In this document: positions 48,467-60,766 of the stretch, one piece after another
Layout of the letters: each line of letters begins with the position of its first letter
Numbering within the stretch: position 1 is the stretch's first letter
Assembly: GCA_037957365.1 (NCBI GenBank)
Contig: JARHVA010008409.1
Span: forward strand, 62,001 to 126,000
Reading direction: 5' to 3'
From: Torreya grandis
Lineage: Eukaryota > Streptophyta > Pinopsida > Cupressales > Taxaceae
DNA length: 64,000 nucleotides
Program-made: the position numbers and the translations under genes
Notes under the pieces: model-generated
The model's input: only the letters and a program-made list of their open reading frames with translations
Database searches by the model: none
What the model was told of the DNA's origin: nothing

Positions 48467-49789
48467 TACAATCTATAGATCATTTAAAAAAAATCATAAA
48501 TTAGATTGAGACCTATAATAATTCATAGGACTTGTCAAGATATTTCTAATGGTATGCAAAACTCTAAAAATAGAGCTTGTATGCTCCTTATGTAACTAGT
48601 CAAAGTGCTGATCAAAGCAAGTCAATAGGCAATCAACACTGGTTAAATTAGAAAAATTGATGATCATGTAATATTTTTCAACCAATTTCATGTCGTAGAC
48701 TCATTGAGATATTTATATCACATTTTATGGTTCAAAAAATGGATTCTCGATGTGCAAGTTATGACTAGTCAAGGTTATGATCAAAGTGATGATGTGGCCA
48801 TAAAGTGACATGGTAATAGAGTTACATGGAAAATGAAAAGTCATTTTAATATGATTAAAATATAAACCATCATATATTGGGTAATAATTATCACCCAATA
48901 ATTTTAAATACATGGGATATTATTAAAATTCCCATATTAAAATGTAAAGGGATAATATAAATCCCATAAAAATGGTGAAATGGGGTATTATCCAATCCCA
49001 TCAAAAAAGGTTGGGATAATAAATAATACCACTATTTTTTCAACTCAAATAATTATATAAAGGGGTGAGGGGTTATTTATAAATCATTGAAATGGGAATT
49101 GGAACTAGCATTTAGTAAATTCATTCCAAGGTTTTAAAGATTTGATGGTTGAGCTAAAGAGCTGAGAGCTGAAGAGATAAAAAGCTGAGAGCCAAAGCAA
49201 GAGACAAATACAAAAATATGCTAAGAGACCTAATTTTATTTCATTTGAGACACTTTTAAAATTATTGAAGTAAGAATTTTGGCATAGAACTTCAGGAATG
49301 CGAGATTGCTTTTCACGACAGGAAGGTGGAAGTCCATCCATGAGTTCCAAGACTTTTCAAAGGTGTATTGCTAATTTTTATGTATTATTAGAGGTGTGAT
49401 TTAGGAAAGTGGAGAATTTTTTTGAAAATTCAAATATTCTTAAAAGGGTGGAACATACACATTTGGAAGTGTTTTGAGAAGATTAATAATCTATTTGAGA
49501 GTTTTGAGATTCTTTGAAGGTTTGTAACATGTGAATTCATTATTGTTCTATAAGGTTTGCCTTGTACTTGTAGAGATTTAATAATGAAGTAGTTTATCTA
49601 ATTTTTGAACCCATAGATGTAGGAGTTTCTAAACTCCATAATCAACTCTTTTATAATGTGGTTGGTATTCTTGTATTGCTTTTATGTAAGTTGATTATTT
49701 ATCAAAATAATTTTGGTATATTTAATAAAATAGTTACAAGGATCCAAGGTAAACATTTTACATGAAAATTAGTGTTAGTTTATGGATCA
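48467..49789 (+). repeat. Right LTR of element D
   Basis: Begins tacaatctatagatcattta and matches the left LTR to its end (tttatggatca versus tttatgtatta). Followed by cctcc, the second copy of the target duplication. Confidence 0.87.
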
Positions 49790-49794
49790 CCTCC

Positions 49795-50315
49795 CAAACC
49801 TATCTATGGTTACACTTAACTTAACCACACTTAAATTGGAGTTAGTTTGGAAGGCTATAAATATAAGTCTTCACCTATTATTCAAAAATCTTATTTTGTT
49901 TAAAGTTGTTATGATAAAATACCTTAAAGGAGTTCTTTTATGTAATGATATGATGCAAAGATACCTTCAAAGACCATATTTATAGTGTTATAATGCTCAT
50001 TTTATGAGAAAGAGCCAAGCCAAGCTAAATCAAATCCTAAGATTACCAAGGTGATAAAGAGAGGTGGTGTAAGGAGCACCATTGCCAAAGATTCTTTGAT
50101 CACACAGTCAAGCACATCCATCCATGGCCAGCATAAAACTCTTGCTCTTAAGGAAGGTAAATGATGTTTTTTTCTTTCTATCGATAGTTACTTGTATTAT
50201 TCTATTTCTCCTTGAGTGTCTTAGATAGAGGTGTTAATTTTATTAGTGTGTTTTTTTTATTATGATCATACTAAAATGATATTAATATCCCCTCTTAGAT
50301 TCCTATTGATCATAT
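49795..50315 (+). repeat. Right LTR of element C, resumed part
   Basis: Continues the C LTR from aaacctatctatggttacac, matching 36458-36985. It has a good TATA candidate CTATAAATATA at 49855-49865 (ctatgaataca in the left copy) and ends near ttgatcata. Confidence 0.82.
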
Positions 50316-51514
50316 GGAAGAGGGTAACCCATAATTCATTATCATGCAAGTTTCTATGATCTCTGAACAATTATTTTAGCGATATCATTCCCACTTGGGC
50401 CTCCTCCCGAAAGGTGGGAGCTATGTTTGTGTTTATATCCTCCTTATTAACCCATGTGGCATCCAATTTTTCAACTAAATCTTACAATACTTTGTATATT
50501 TGGAAGGTTTCCATCCAAGTTTTCACCACCATAAATTTATAAGAGAAGATGAAAAATAGGAGAGAGTAATATGCCTTATAGTCATTCCTTGATATGTTGG
50601 TGATTTAGTGTAGAGATTTGGAAGAACACACAAAGTCATGGACTCTATATTGCATTTATATAGTGGTGAAAATTAAGTTTATAAACAAGTCAGTGTAGGG
50701 GATCATCTTTGGTTTATCCACAGTCCTATGAAGACTATATTTATTGTAAGCTTAAAGGGCATCTTCAAATTTTACTTTTTCATCATTATTAGAGACTAAA
50801 TACTTGAGTACCTATTCTAATACTATGAAAATGTAATTATAGTTCTTGGAATAGGTTATATTTTTTCCTAATATGGTATCTTGGTACTTAGGATCAACCT
50901 TGGGATTTCTAGGAGGGTGTGACCATTGTAGTAACATAGTGGCCAATAGAAAGGTATTGCATTTAGGGAGGAAAGAAACACAATGTCACATGGTAAGAGT
51001 TTGAAAATATGGATTTGAATTGCTTAGAGGGTATATAACAATAACCACTATAGATAATTATTTAGGATATTTATAAAATCACACATTTATCCTGTATATT
51101 AATGGAATGTGGTGGCTTACTTGTTGTGAATTCAAATTTGAGTTGATGGTTGGGTCTCTTCTCTTTATTTCCAAATCTAGAGTTAAATTCAAAACTCATG
51201 ACCCTCTATCATCAACCAAATTTTTTAATGGGGATGTGATGTTTAAAACTATCCAATCAAGTCTAGATTTTTATTTCGTTAATGCTCAATGTATAGTAGT
51301 CATGGAGTCACATCTATTTGATGTTCCCTAGTTAACTTCTACCTTATGCCAGATTTCATATGATTATTGGACCTCTTACTAATGGTCATCACTTACGCAT
51401 AGCTTTATACCTCATGTCATACCTTTATGTTGTGTGAGGTGTCATTGGGACATGTGGCATTCTTTTATTGGTCCTATTTAATCTATACTCCATGATGACC
51501 ATTTTTGGTAATTA
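50316..51514 (-). pseudogene. Minus-strand decayed reading frame, unknown
   Basis: Between elements C and E2. On the minus strand one frame can be followed from about 50950 down to 50345 with stops almost only TAA/TAG: KYQDTILGKNITYSKNYNYI, VSNNDEKVKFEDAL, KPKMIPYTDLFINLIFTT, MQYRVHDFVCSSKSLH, KFMVVKTWMETFQIYKVL, DLVEKLDATWVNKEDI, PTFREEAQVGMISLK. I do not recognise the protein. It abuts the right end of element C, and further minus-strand frames lie on the other side of C (35913 downward), so C may have split one gene or element. The plus-strand open frame at 51107-51331 has no motif and is not called. Confidence 0.4.
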
Positions 51515-54485
51515 TGTATTTAGGTATGTTCTTATTGTTGGTTTTGTGTCATAAATATTGTCATTGATGTCAATGTCAATATGCATGTCATTAATTTCAA
51601 GGTCAAAGTTGAGTCCATGCATGCTGAAGTGGTATTTAACAAAGAATTCTTATGATAAGAGAAAATTTGAAGGAAACCTATTATATTTCTATTGAGAGGG
51701 AATTTTAAGGAAACCTAGTAATTCTTCTGAGGTTGATGACATGTTAGGTTTAAGATCAAGATATAAGGTAAGCATACTTTTAAGAAATATTCTTAAGTAC
51801 CATTTTCATATCATGAACATGTGTGTGAAGGTGGTGGTTTGGTAATATGGATACACATAGGTATGAGTGGATGTTTAAGGATTCCCAATCATGCATATGA
51901 AGTGTTAAAACACTCCTGAAAGTTTTAAGGTAAACCTTTAGGGGTATGATTTTAAGCCTAATCATGTAACCAAACTAGTCCAAAACATTGCCTAACCTAA
52001 TGAGGAGTATTTAGGTGTTAGCAAGAATTATATTCAATTGGTATAGAATGTGAGAAGAAGTTTGACATTGTGTAAACATGTGTATAAGGTAGATAATATT
52101 TTAGATGAGGTTTCAAGGCCTAATGTGCCAAAAGACCTAGTATGGAATAATGAGGGTAAATTTAAATTTCAAATGTGTCATAGCTCATAATATCATTGAA
52201 AAAGGTGTGATATGGTCTATCAAGTGTTTTAACCAAGCCTGAGGTCATAGACTAAAGGACAAAGCATGAAAAGTGGGTCTTAAGGTCTCTCAAGTGTTAG
52301 AATGAGGTGTTACAGACCTGAGAAGGATTTTTTTAATGCTTGTTGGCATGTTAAACACTTACATGAGATCATAATAAGTTCATCTAATTTGGATAAGAAT
52401 ACTAGCTCATGTTTACAAGTATTAGTTTCAAGATTAAGTTCCTAAGCTTTATGAATGATCATTAAGACTGTAAGGTGGTCGTAACCCTCTTTAAAACCCT
52501 AATAATGACTGATAAATGGCTTATAATAACTTTTATGACCTAGTTTTATGATTGTATCATGTAAAGGATTCTCTCAGGTACCTCCAAGTGACATTGGTCT
52601 GTTAGAAAAGTGAGTGGAAGCTATAAGAAACCCCTTGTTTCTCAAATTATTGATATAAAAGGTAGAGTTGACTAAGAAAAAGAATGGAAATGATTTGAGG
52701 ATGATGTGTGAGACTTTTATTTTATATCCATATATTTTCTAACTAGGTTACAAACTTTAAATAAGCTAAACCAGTCATGGAAGTTGACCTATTGCTAAAA
52801 AGGCCCAGTGAGAAAGACAATGAGAAAAATATGCAAAAGTGAGAATGAGAATAGGTATGGATCCAAATACATGGTTTTATTTTTAAATACCTATAAAAAA
52901 TATCACTAATGTATATAATTATTGAATAATCTTGTGTATTGCAGAAATTTGATCTCAATTTGACTTATCTAACATAGTGAGGTCTATGTGCAATGAAGCA
53001 ATGAAATTGGTATATAAGACCAATATTGATATTTGAACCTATAATATATTTGTTTTAATTTGATAATAGGATGTTTTAGGACCATATAAACTGATTATAA
53101 TTACATGATAGTGAATCTATAGGTGTTTTATGTCATTATTTTCATGACTATGTTTTGGAGCATTTAAGTAGTTTTCTGTGTTACTAAAATTGATGTTTTA
53201 GAGTCATTTTTCATATATTTAAAAGATATAATGAAAATAAAGTTGTTATATATGTATAATATGTTAATTTTAATGTATTTTTATTTATTATAAACTCATA
53301 TTAAGGTGTGAAAAGTCTAAGGTTCTTGACTGATCTTTGAGGCATGTTTGCAGTTCTGAGTGAGCATATGGAAGTGGTCAGTTTGAGGTCTTTTTCCCTA
53401 TATGGTGAATTATAATGAACATTGAGATGAACCTAAGTCATGGAGGTTATATAAATTTTATTTCATGGTATTATTATTCTATCAAACTTGTTTTATGCTT
53501 TATATATTCAAATCATGCTTTTTGGCAATGAGAAGGCCTAATTGTGAGTAGGCCTAATGGTGTGGTTCAAGGAGTGAAATGAGATAAATGGTGTTTTTGA
53601 AATTATGTGAGATTATAAGGGCTATAATTTAAGTTTGTGTGAAATTTTTAATATGTTTATGTAGGCTCAATATTTTCCAAGGTGGTCAAGGTAAAACATG
53701 TACTCTGAGAAGGCCTAATTGCATTAGGTCTCCTTTAGGCCTAATAGTGGTTTTGGTCCTTATTAGTGGTGAATGACCCATGTAATGGTTTTTTCACTTT
53801 TTAAACCTATATTATTATCTATTCCAAGGGCTATCTAGGTATATAAAGTTTTTTTATGGACCAAGGTATGTGAAATCAAGAGTCAAGTATAAGAAGAAGG
53901 TCTAATAGGCCTAATTTGATTAGTGATTATATTGAGGGAATAAATGAATGAAATAGAAGTTTGGAAACTATGTTGAGGGATTTAATACCACTATAGAGGT
54001 GTGTTGAATATGTTATGAATTTATAATAGTGATTCTATAGATGATGAGCGAGGTCATATGACCTAATTCTACCAACATAAGGGCTAGTTGAATGAAGAAG
54101 CCTAATAGGCTATTTGAGAGAGATGAAAGAGTGTGAAGAAAAAAATAAGGGGATAATCATAATTTGAGTGATCAAATTGTGTCCAAAGGAGATTATAGGT
54201 TCTAGGTGGTTGAGTTGATTTTGAGTTACCTAGGGGGTTGGTGCCTCACTAAATCTTGATTCATTGCTTATATGAATGTAGTCCAAGATGTGTTTCAATG
54301 AGTTTTATCCCCCAAGAGATTTTCCCACATATCTCTTGTGTTCATATATTTTATGCTTTTGTATATGCTTATTTATGCATTGGTTATTGTATGTATGTGA
54401 ATGAATGCTTCATGGATGATAAATTAAATTAAATGATTATTTTAAAGGCACTAATTCACCCCTACTCTTAGTGGATATAATTTCA
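51515..54485 (+). repeat. Left LTR of E2
   Basis: Matches 57270-57417 joined to 60767-63727; for example aaggtaagcatacttttaag at 51765 / aaggtaagcatacttttgag at 60846, and aatttgattagtgattatat at 53914 / aatttgattagtgagtatat at 63071. A TATA candidate (tataaaag) is at 52654-52661. The conserved Copia-LTR box lies at 54303-54329. Confidence 0.87.
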
Positions 54486-54489
54486 ATAA

Positions 54490-54507
54490 TTGGTATTATA
54501 AAAGGTC
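54490..54507 (+). other. Primer-binding site of E2
   Basis: TTGGTATTATAAAAGGTC, close to the initiator-tRNA-Met site TTGGTATCAGAGCAAGG; the changes are mainly transitions. Confidence 0.75.
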
Positions 54508-54638
54508 CTTTGAACTAGGCATAATAGTCTAAATGAGATCTAAAAAAATTAAATATGGATAGTCAAGCACAAGGTGGTTTCTCCACAAGTAAGGATATAT
54601 TATTCAATGTATATAATTATTATTTTTGAAGTGTAAGG

Positions 54639-56420
54639 ATGAGAACATATTTGATGTCTCAAGGTCATGATGTTTTTCAATCAGTTTTAGACAAATATAA
54701 TACACCCTCTATTCCCCCTACAGATATAGTAGGTAAGAAATCTAGTGACAATAATTCAAAAGTAATAAATGGTATTCTTTATGGCTTATTAGAGGTATAG
54801 ATTGTGAAGGTGATGCACTATAAGTTTACTAAAGAGATGTGGGAAAATTTGAATACTATCCATGAGGGAGACTCTAAGGTCAATTTGGATAAATTTCAAA
54901 CCCATAGAAGACAATTTAAAAGCCTAATGATGAATTAAGATGAGATCATTGTAGCCTAACTATTGATGGTTGATGAAGTGTTCAACATCTTAATAGGCCT
55001 AGGTGAATAATTTAGAGAGTCTGCTATTTTTCAAAAGGTATTGAGATCTCTAAATCCTAAGTTTGACTCTAAATTATTTGTTATTGAGGAAATGTAAGAT
55101 CTAGACAAGCTAGAGATGGATGGACTTAATGGCACCCTAAGAGCCTATGAGATGAGGACAAGCGAAGGAAGACCTAGAAATAAGGAAGTTATATTCAAGA
55201 TAGAAAGGAAGTCAAAGGAGAAGAAGACACAAGGTAAGATAGTCAAAGATAATGATGATTATGATATTTATGATGATGAATTGATAGTTATATTTGAAAC
55301 AAAGTTAAAAATTGGTCTTCCAAGTGCTTTAATTGTGGAGAATTTGACACTTTTATAATAATTTCCCTAATAATAATAAGACATAATGATTAAGAGTATG
55401 ATGAATCTCATGATTATGACACAAAGTCTTATGGGTATAATAAGACTAAGAAACATTTTAGAAAATATGATCACAAGTAGAAAATTTTCAAGAAAAAAAG
55501 AAGATTTTACACCAGGGAAGACTACAACTCATCTGATGAGAGTGAGAGAAGTGATTGTAAGAGTGACCATGAAGTTCATGATCTTAATGTTAATGAAGTT
55601 ATATTCATGGCTAAGGAAGTAAGCTATTCAAATCAAGAAGAGTCCATGTGGTTTGGAGGTAATGTTGGTAATTCAGATGAAAAAGAAGATGAGGTTGAAT
55701 TGATGAATGCTCTAGAATAATTGAAGATGGTGAAGAATAAGAATAAGTTTATGAGGTCTCTTATTAAATACTATGAGGAGAAAATCCATTTAGTTGAAGA
55801 TATATTGAGAAAAAACTCTACAGAATAAGAAGTAGTTAAACATGTGGAGACTCAAATTGATATTATGACTCCAAACCTAAAGGCTACAAAAGAAGAAATT
55901 GAAAGGTTGTAACTGAGTCAGATCATGCATCAATTATGGTGAAGTCTTTTATGGAGTTTTAAAAGAGTACCAATGATCTAGATAACATCCTAAGTATTCA
56001 AAATATTGCTAATGAAAAAATAGGTCTTGGTTTCAATGGAGACAAAAAGAAAACTACTAATTTGATCAAGTAAAATTAGACCTTAAAGGTTAATGGTAAA
56101 TCAAGGAATAATGGTACTAACAAAATGAAGACTAATCCTATTAGGTAGCCTAATGCTATAAGGTATTATAATCCTTTCAATGGTTATCGTTATTCATGTA
56201 ACCAATTTGGTCATAGAGTAAGTCATTGTAGAAGACCCTCCAAGAATAAATATGCATGAAACTATGATGATAATCATTAGTCAAGAGGTATGGGTAATGG
56301 TGTGTTTTCATCAAGAGGAATAGCATCTTTCAATTTTCAAAAGTTTGGTCATGTTGTAAAGTTTTTAAAGCATGATTCTGATGTCAAAACAAGAAATTTT
56401 AGGTCCTTAGAGTGCAAAAA
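54639..56420 (+). pseudogene. gag: Copia gag with zinc knuckles, E2
   Basis: Capsid/nucleocapsid protein of a Ty1/Copia element. From ATG 54639 one frame runs to 55358 (240 codons, only a few stops): MRTYLMSQGHDVFQSVLDKY, IPPTDIVGKKSSDNNSKVIN, then HYKFTKEMWENLNTIHEGDS, HRRQFKSLMM, FQKVLRSLNPKFDSKLFVIE and DGLNGTLRAYEMR. This is the full Copia gag core in order. A frameshift precedes the first knuckle, CFNCGEFDTF at 55325. A long acidic/basic stretch follows. A second knuckle YSCNQFGHRVSHC lies at 56188-56229, and a decayed third, FQKFGHVVKFLKHD, near 56340. Same architecture as gag of E1, but better preserved in the first 240 codons. Confidence 0.8.
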
Positions 56421-57255
56421 ATAATACAAAATAGTGAGTTTAAACTAAAGGTATATAAGGTGAATGATGATCAGTGTGCAAGTCCAAGTGGACTATTTTC
56501 CATGATGGAGCATAGTTAAAATAGAAAGGAGTGTCAATAATTCTCCCATTAGCTTAGATTATGGATGAAGGAGTCAAGAAAAATAGGCCAAGTCATAATG
56601 TTATTCAAATGGATATTTAAGAGGTTAATCCAAAGATGTTATTTAAGCCTAAGAGGATAATGAATAAAGTTTAGTCTAGTGAGGGCATGGAGATCTAAAA
56701 ATGTCTTGAGTTTATGTTGCTTTAGTAACCTATAGAAGAGATGAATACATTAGGCTTCATGGAGGAACTCAACCAATGATTAGGATCATGAAGGATGTTT
56801 TTTGTTACGGGGATCTTTGTATTCTTCATTGATATTCAGATCTAAGGTTCAGTCTATAGTTTGTTAGAGATGTGATTCCAAGAGATAGGTTAAAAATAAT
56901 TTGTATGATGAATTGATCAAACCAAGTCACCTTCATGATAGTGTTTTAATATCTCATGGACACAAGGGGAGCCAACCATCCTCCAAGATTAGGTGTGTTT
57001 GACAAGAATATCTAGAGTTACTTAGTTTTAAGACTAACTTGTGTTGATTTTTTGTCAAAGAGAGATAATGAATTTTTTTGGAGAGAAAAGGTGTGTTTTC
57101 TTAGGTTAAAAGATTAGATAGTTGTCAAGAGATGACCTTTTGTCATTAATGTTAAAGGGTGAGAATGTTCTAGTTTGGTATAAAAGTTATTTTGAATAAT
57201 ATCCAGTTTGGGGAGATGAGAATTATCAATTTTGTTTGAGTTTTTACCATCAATG
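56421..57255 (+). other. E2 region between gag and right LTR
   Basis: No Copia pol domain was found. Only untranslated-like sequence leads to the polypurine tract. The minus-strand open frame at 57114-57332 crosses the LTR border and has no motif, so it is not called. Confidence 0.55.
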
Positions 57256-57268
57256 AAAAAGGGGGAGA
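57256..57268 (+). other. Polypurine tract of E2
   Basis: AAAAAGGGGGAGA directly before TGTTGAGG at 57270, as in E1. Confidence 0.85.
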
Positions 57269-57269
57269 T

Positions 57270-57417
57270 TGTTGAGGTATGTTCATATTTTTGGTGTTGT
57301 GGACTAAATTTTTTCATTAAATTCAAGGTCAAATTTTAGGTCATGCATGGTGAAGTGGTATGTGACAAATAAGTCTTATAACAATAATTTTTTAAGGCAA
57401 CCTATTATCTTTCTTAT
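57270..57417 (+). repeat. Right LTR of E2, first part
   Basis: Starts TGTTGAGGTATGTTC and matches the left LTR to cctattatctttcttat, then is interrupted by solo LTR G. Confidence 0.82.
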
Positions 57418-60400
57418 TGGAAGCACAACCACTAATGGGGGGTGAATCAATTCCCTTAAAAAATCAATCCATTTTAATTCAATGTATTAATTTTTTATCC
57501 ATAAAATTAATATTTATAACAAAAATTCAATCAACATCACATGATTTATAAATATCAAAAAGAAAGCATACTCATAGAAATCATGAAACATGAGAACACA
57601 TCACAACACATCATATATGTGAGAAACCCTCATGGGGAATAAAACCCACTAAAACATATATTGGATAACTTATCTTATAAACCCATTAATAAAATTAGTT
57701 GAGCACCAACGCAACAAGGAAGTACCAACTCCCTTAATTTATCTATCACCAACTAGACTTTAGCAAACACCCACTTGAAAGGAGGATGCAACCCCCTAGG
57801 TAACCAAGAACCCACTCAACCACCTCTTAAACAAGCACTCACTCAACCATGTAATCTATTTAAACCTTTATTTTTTTTTCTTATATGACTAATTATAGAC
57901 ACCTTGCAATTTTTCTTCTTCAACCACTCTCAAACAACCTCTCTCTCAAGCAACTATGTCTTATATATAACAGTCATATCAACAACTCTAAATTCTACCC
58001 TTACTTAGCTCTAATATTAAAAATATTGATATCAATACATACATTCCATAATAATTCTATCTACCTTATCATATTAATATCCATAGTCACATGAAATTCT
58101 ACTCTTCTACTAAACTCATGCACAACATATGAAGGTCTTCTTACTTTCATTCATTTGCAAACAATCTCACTGTTTGTTTTCTTCCATCAAGCATCATAGA
58201 TAGTCATTACAAGTATATGTGGCATGGATTTTTATTCATCCTTACCTCTCTACCATTCCCTTCATATAAATTATATATTCAATTCATTCACTCCACTCTA
58301 TATAGTCTAAATAGGCACATTAAAACATTCTCTTATACTAGTCTCTTGAACAATCATTTAATCATAATCTTGTGTTGGATAAGGAATAAAATCAATAAGG
58401 TTCATATTTTTTTACCCATTATAATACTTTAAAAACATGTAAATTTTTTTTTAATCAAATTTAGGTTGGTCATACTCCTTTAAACTTCAATCTCCCTTTA
58501 GGCCTAAATAGACTTAATGTAATTAATCCTATCCACTCAATGGATAAAAAAAAACCTAAAATAACCCATAAGTCTTTAAAAAAAACCAAAAATATTCAAA
58601 CACTTTAATTCCAACCTATATGAGTATCTATCATGCATAATAATCCTCAAACCATTCACATACACTTAGAATGCAACATTAGGCCTCATATATTCATTAG
58701 GTATCATAGAGACCTAATTTAAAAAAGGACTAACCTCTCTTGCTCAATAAAGACCTCTTGTTCAATATGAACATCATAAAAAAGAATAAAACATCTTTAA
58801 TCAAATCCAATACAAATCTTCATGCACAAATCAACTTGTCTTCAAATTCCTCAAGCCACCATGACTCAAATTCACTTAATGACTCAACTTTGCATAAATA
58901 GTCAATACCTTGTTAATAAAAATATATAACTTCTATTATCCTTAGGCCTCTTAAGATTTTAATGTCATTAAAAAATGACAAAAAATTCCTTTATTAACTT
59001 CTGAGGTCATCTTGACATCAAAATAACATTTCAACTCATGACACAACCTCTAGATAAACACCACTTCAATATTTTTCAAGATTACTAGAAACTTGTCATG
59101 CTACATGAATGATCACCTTCAGAACTTTGTTTCTAAAATTCAAAGCACAATTAAATTATAATCTCAATCTCATAACCAATATCTAGATCATGGATCACAT
59201 GATCAACACTTTCTACCTTCAAAGGCATTTTTCTTATAGACCAATCTTTAATTCACACACCACCTATTCTGTCTTTACTACTTAGACATCACTTTACACT
59301 CAAACAATCATTGCAAACATGATAACTACTATAAGAAACATTACAAAAAATCCATATAACACTCAAATGATCTCTATAGATTAAATAATATACATTTTCA
59401 TCATGAACATGCATATTAGGGTTTATAGACACAAGAAGCCTTGAAACCCTCATACCCCTATTCATCATGTCTTTGAGCTATTTATTCACAACTAGGATCA
59501 ATCTAACCATTTACAAACACTACAAAATTGTAATTTTATAAGGCAATTTTAATAAAACTTTCACTTTAGGGGCATTTCCCCCAAACCCCCATTATGGTAA
59601 ATAGCCCCCGGACCCCCCCATTGAGGGGGTCATCCCCCTATACCCAACAAGGGGGGTTCCCCCCTTGTAAACCCCCACACCATCAGGGATACAAAGAATA
59701 AGATCCAAAACATGAATGAAATAACATTAGAATTTTAACCTCTGATATTGGAAGATAAGTAGGCTCCACACCTAACAAAAAAAAGCTTAAAAACCTTAGG
59801 AACACATACAAGAACTTTTATCATCCATAAAAAGTGACCAAATGCTCCACACCACTCGTGAAGTCACCCATGTCTATGAAAAACACAAACCTTAAGCATA
59901 CTACTCTTTCATTGAGATTTTATTACATAAATACAGACTTTTATAACTTCCTCAATACATGAAAAAAGACTAAAATGAGGTAACAACATCATATAACACT
60001 CATAATACCAATTAAAGACCAATAGAGAGGTTCTAAATCCATTTAGTCAACCCAAGTTATCTATAAGCAAAAACACACTCAACAATATCTAACTTTGACA
60101 CATAATAAATGCACCTATATAGACATCCAAGTCTCTAAATCACTTTGAGGATAATATAAAAGAAGTTTAATTCATATTTATTTTTTAAAACAATATGTTT
60201 TGACCTCTTCCATGGCTTCTATAGGCAAAATAATGCTCTTGAGTCCCAAAAGCTCATGCACAGTCATTTGAATTCAAACCCAAATGGTTATATTTTTTAA
60301 TACCCTATGACTATTTCTTGAAGCATAAAATTTAGGACCTATGGCATGTAACTACACATAATAAAAAATTTATAATCTCATAAATTGAGCTAGCTTAAAA

Positions 60401-60766
60401 ATACCAAACTTTTAGGGAAGCATCTTGGCACTATAGAAAACACCTCCATGAAACCCTTTGACTAGAGTTGACTTTTTAGGTACAAATAGTAAATTAAAAA
60501 AAAATGGTCTCTTCATACCTCAAAGACATTCAATGATGGTATAGTTTTTATTAATATAAAATGACACTTTATCTCTCCAAAGCATCATGAGAAACACTAG
60601 AACCTCAAAAATTCATCTAGGGAACCCTCATAACATTCTCTATCACCTCAATGACCTGCATACATGGCATACACTCTCAAATCCATCATGAAGACCAATT
60701 TATCATTAATGCACTATGTAACTCATACTAATTTGATAATAATGAAAACTAAGACCATGCTCAATA
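57418..60766 (-). mobile_element. Solo LTR G, inverted, inside right LTR E2
   Basis: A 3.35-kb insertion without any coding part. Read on the minus strand it starts TATTGAGCATGGTC (compare TGTTGAGCATAGTC of E1) and ends GGTTGTGCTTCCA. It carries the same 3' box as the Copia LTRs here (plus strand 57621-57647; minus strand GGGTTTTATTCCCC...GAGGGTTTCTCACAT). The flanks read tcttat on the left and tctctat on the right, a likely decayed target duplication, and the flanks rejoin the left LTR sequence (ttctattgagaggg at 51691). A solo LTR forms by recombination between the two LTRs of a full element. Confidence 0.75.
59568..59690 (-). repeat. C/G-run cluster with two hairpins in solo LTR G
   Basis: About eight runs of 3-7 C on the plus strand (G on the LTR sense strand) lie within 120 bp of otherwise AT-rich DNA. 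A 10-bp inverted repeat with a 2-nt loop lies at 59647-59668 (acaagggggg / ccccccttgt). A second with 6-bp arms lies at 59624-59639 (agggggtcatccccct). The runs at 59578-59619 have G-quadruplex-compatible spacing on the minus strand. Confidence 0.75.

Larger units (their letters stand above)
44752..49789 (+). mobile_element. Element D: Ty3-like element nested in LTR C
   Basis: LTRs of about 1.3 kb (44752-46046 and 48467-49789) flank 2.4 kb with a tRNA-Met-type primer-binding site, gag and protease remnants, a 49-bp minisatellite and a polypurine tract. Flanking 5-mers are cctct (44747-44751) and cctcc (49790-49794), an almost perfect target-site duplication. The undisturbed site is in the left LTR of C (tatcccctcctaaacctaac, about 36451). 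No RT or integrase is visible. Confidence 0.85.
35914..50315 (+). mobile_element. Element C: Ty3-type element without visible pol
   Basis: LTRs at 35914-36985 and 44187-50315 (the latter split by D) flank a 7.2-kb interior with a Tat-type primer-binding site and a decayed copy of the 21-residue-repeat protein also found in B. No protease, RT, RNase H or integrase could be read, and the last 1.8 kb (42400-44186) has no recognisable coding sequence. It fits a large non-autonomous element or one that lost pol. Outer target duplications are not convincing. Confidence 0.75.
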
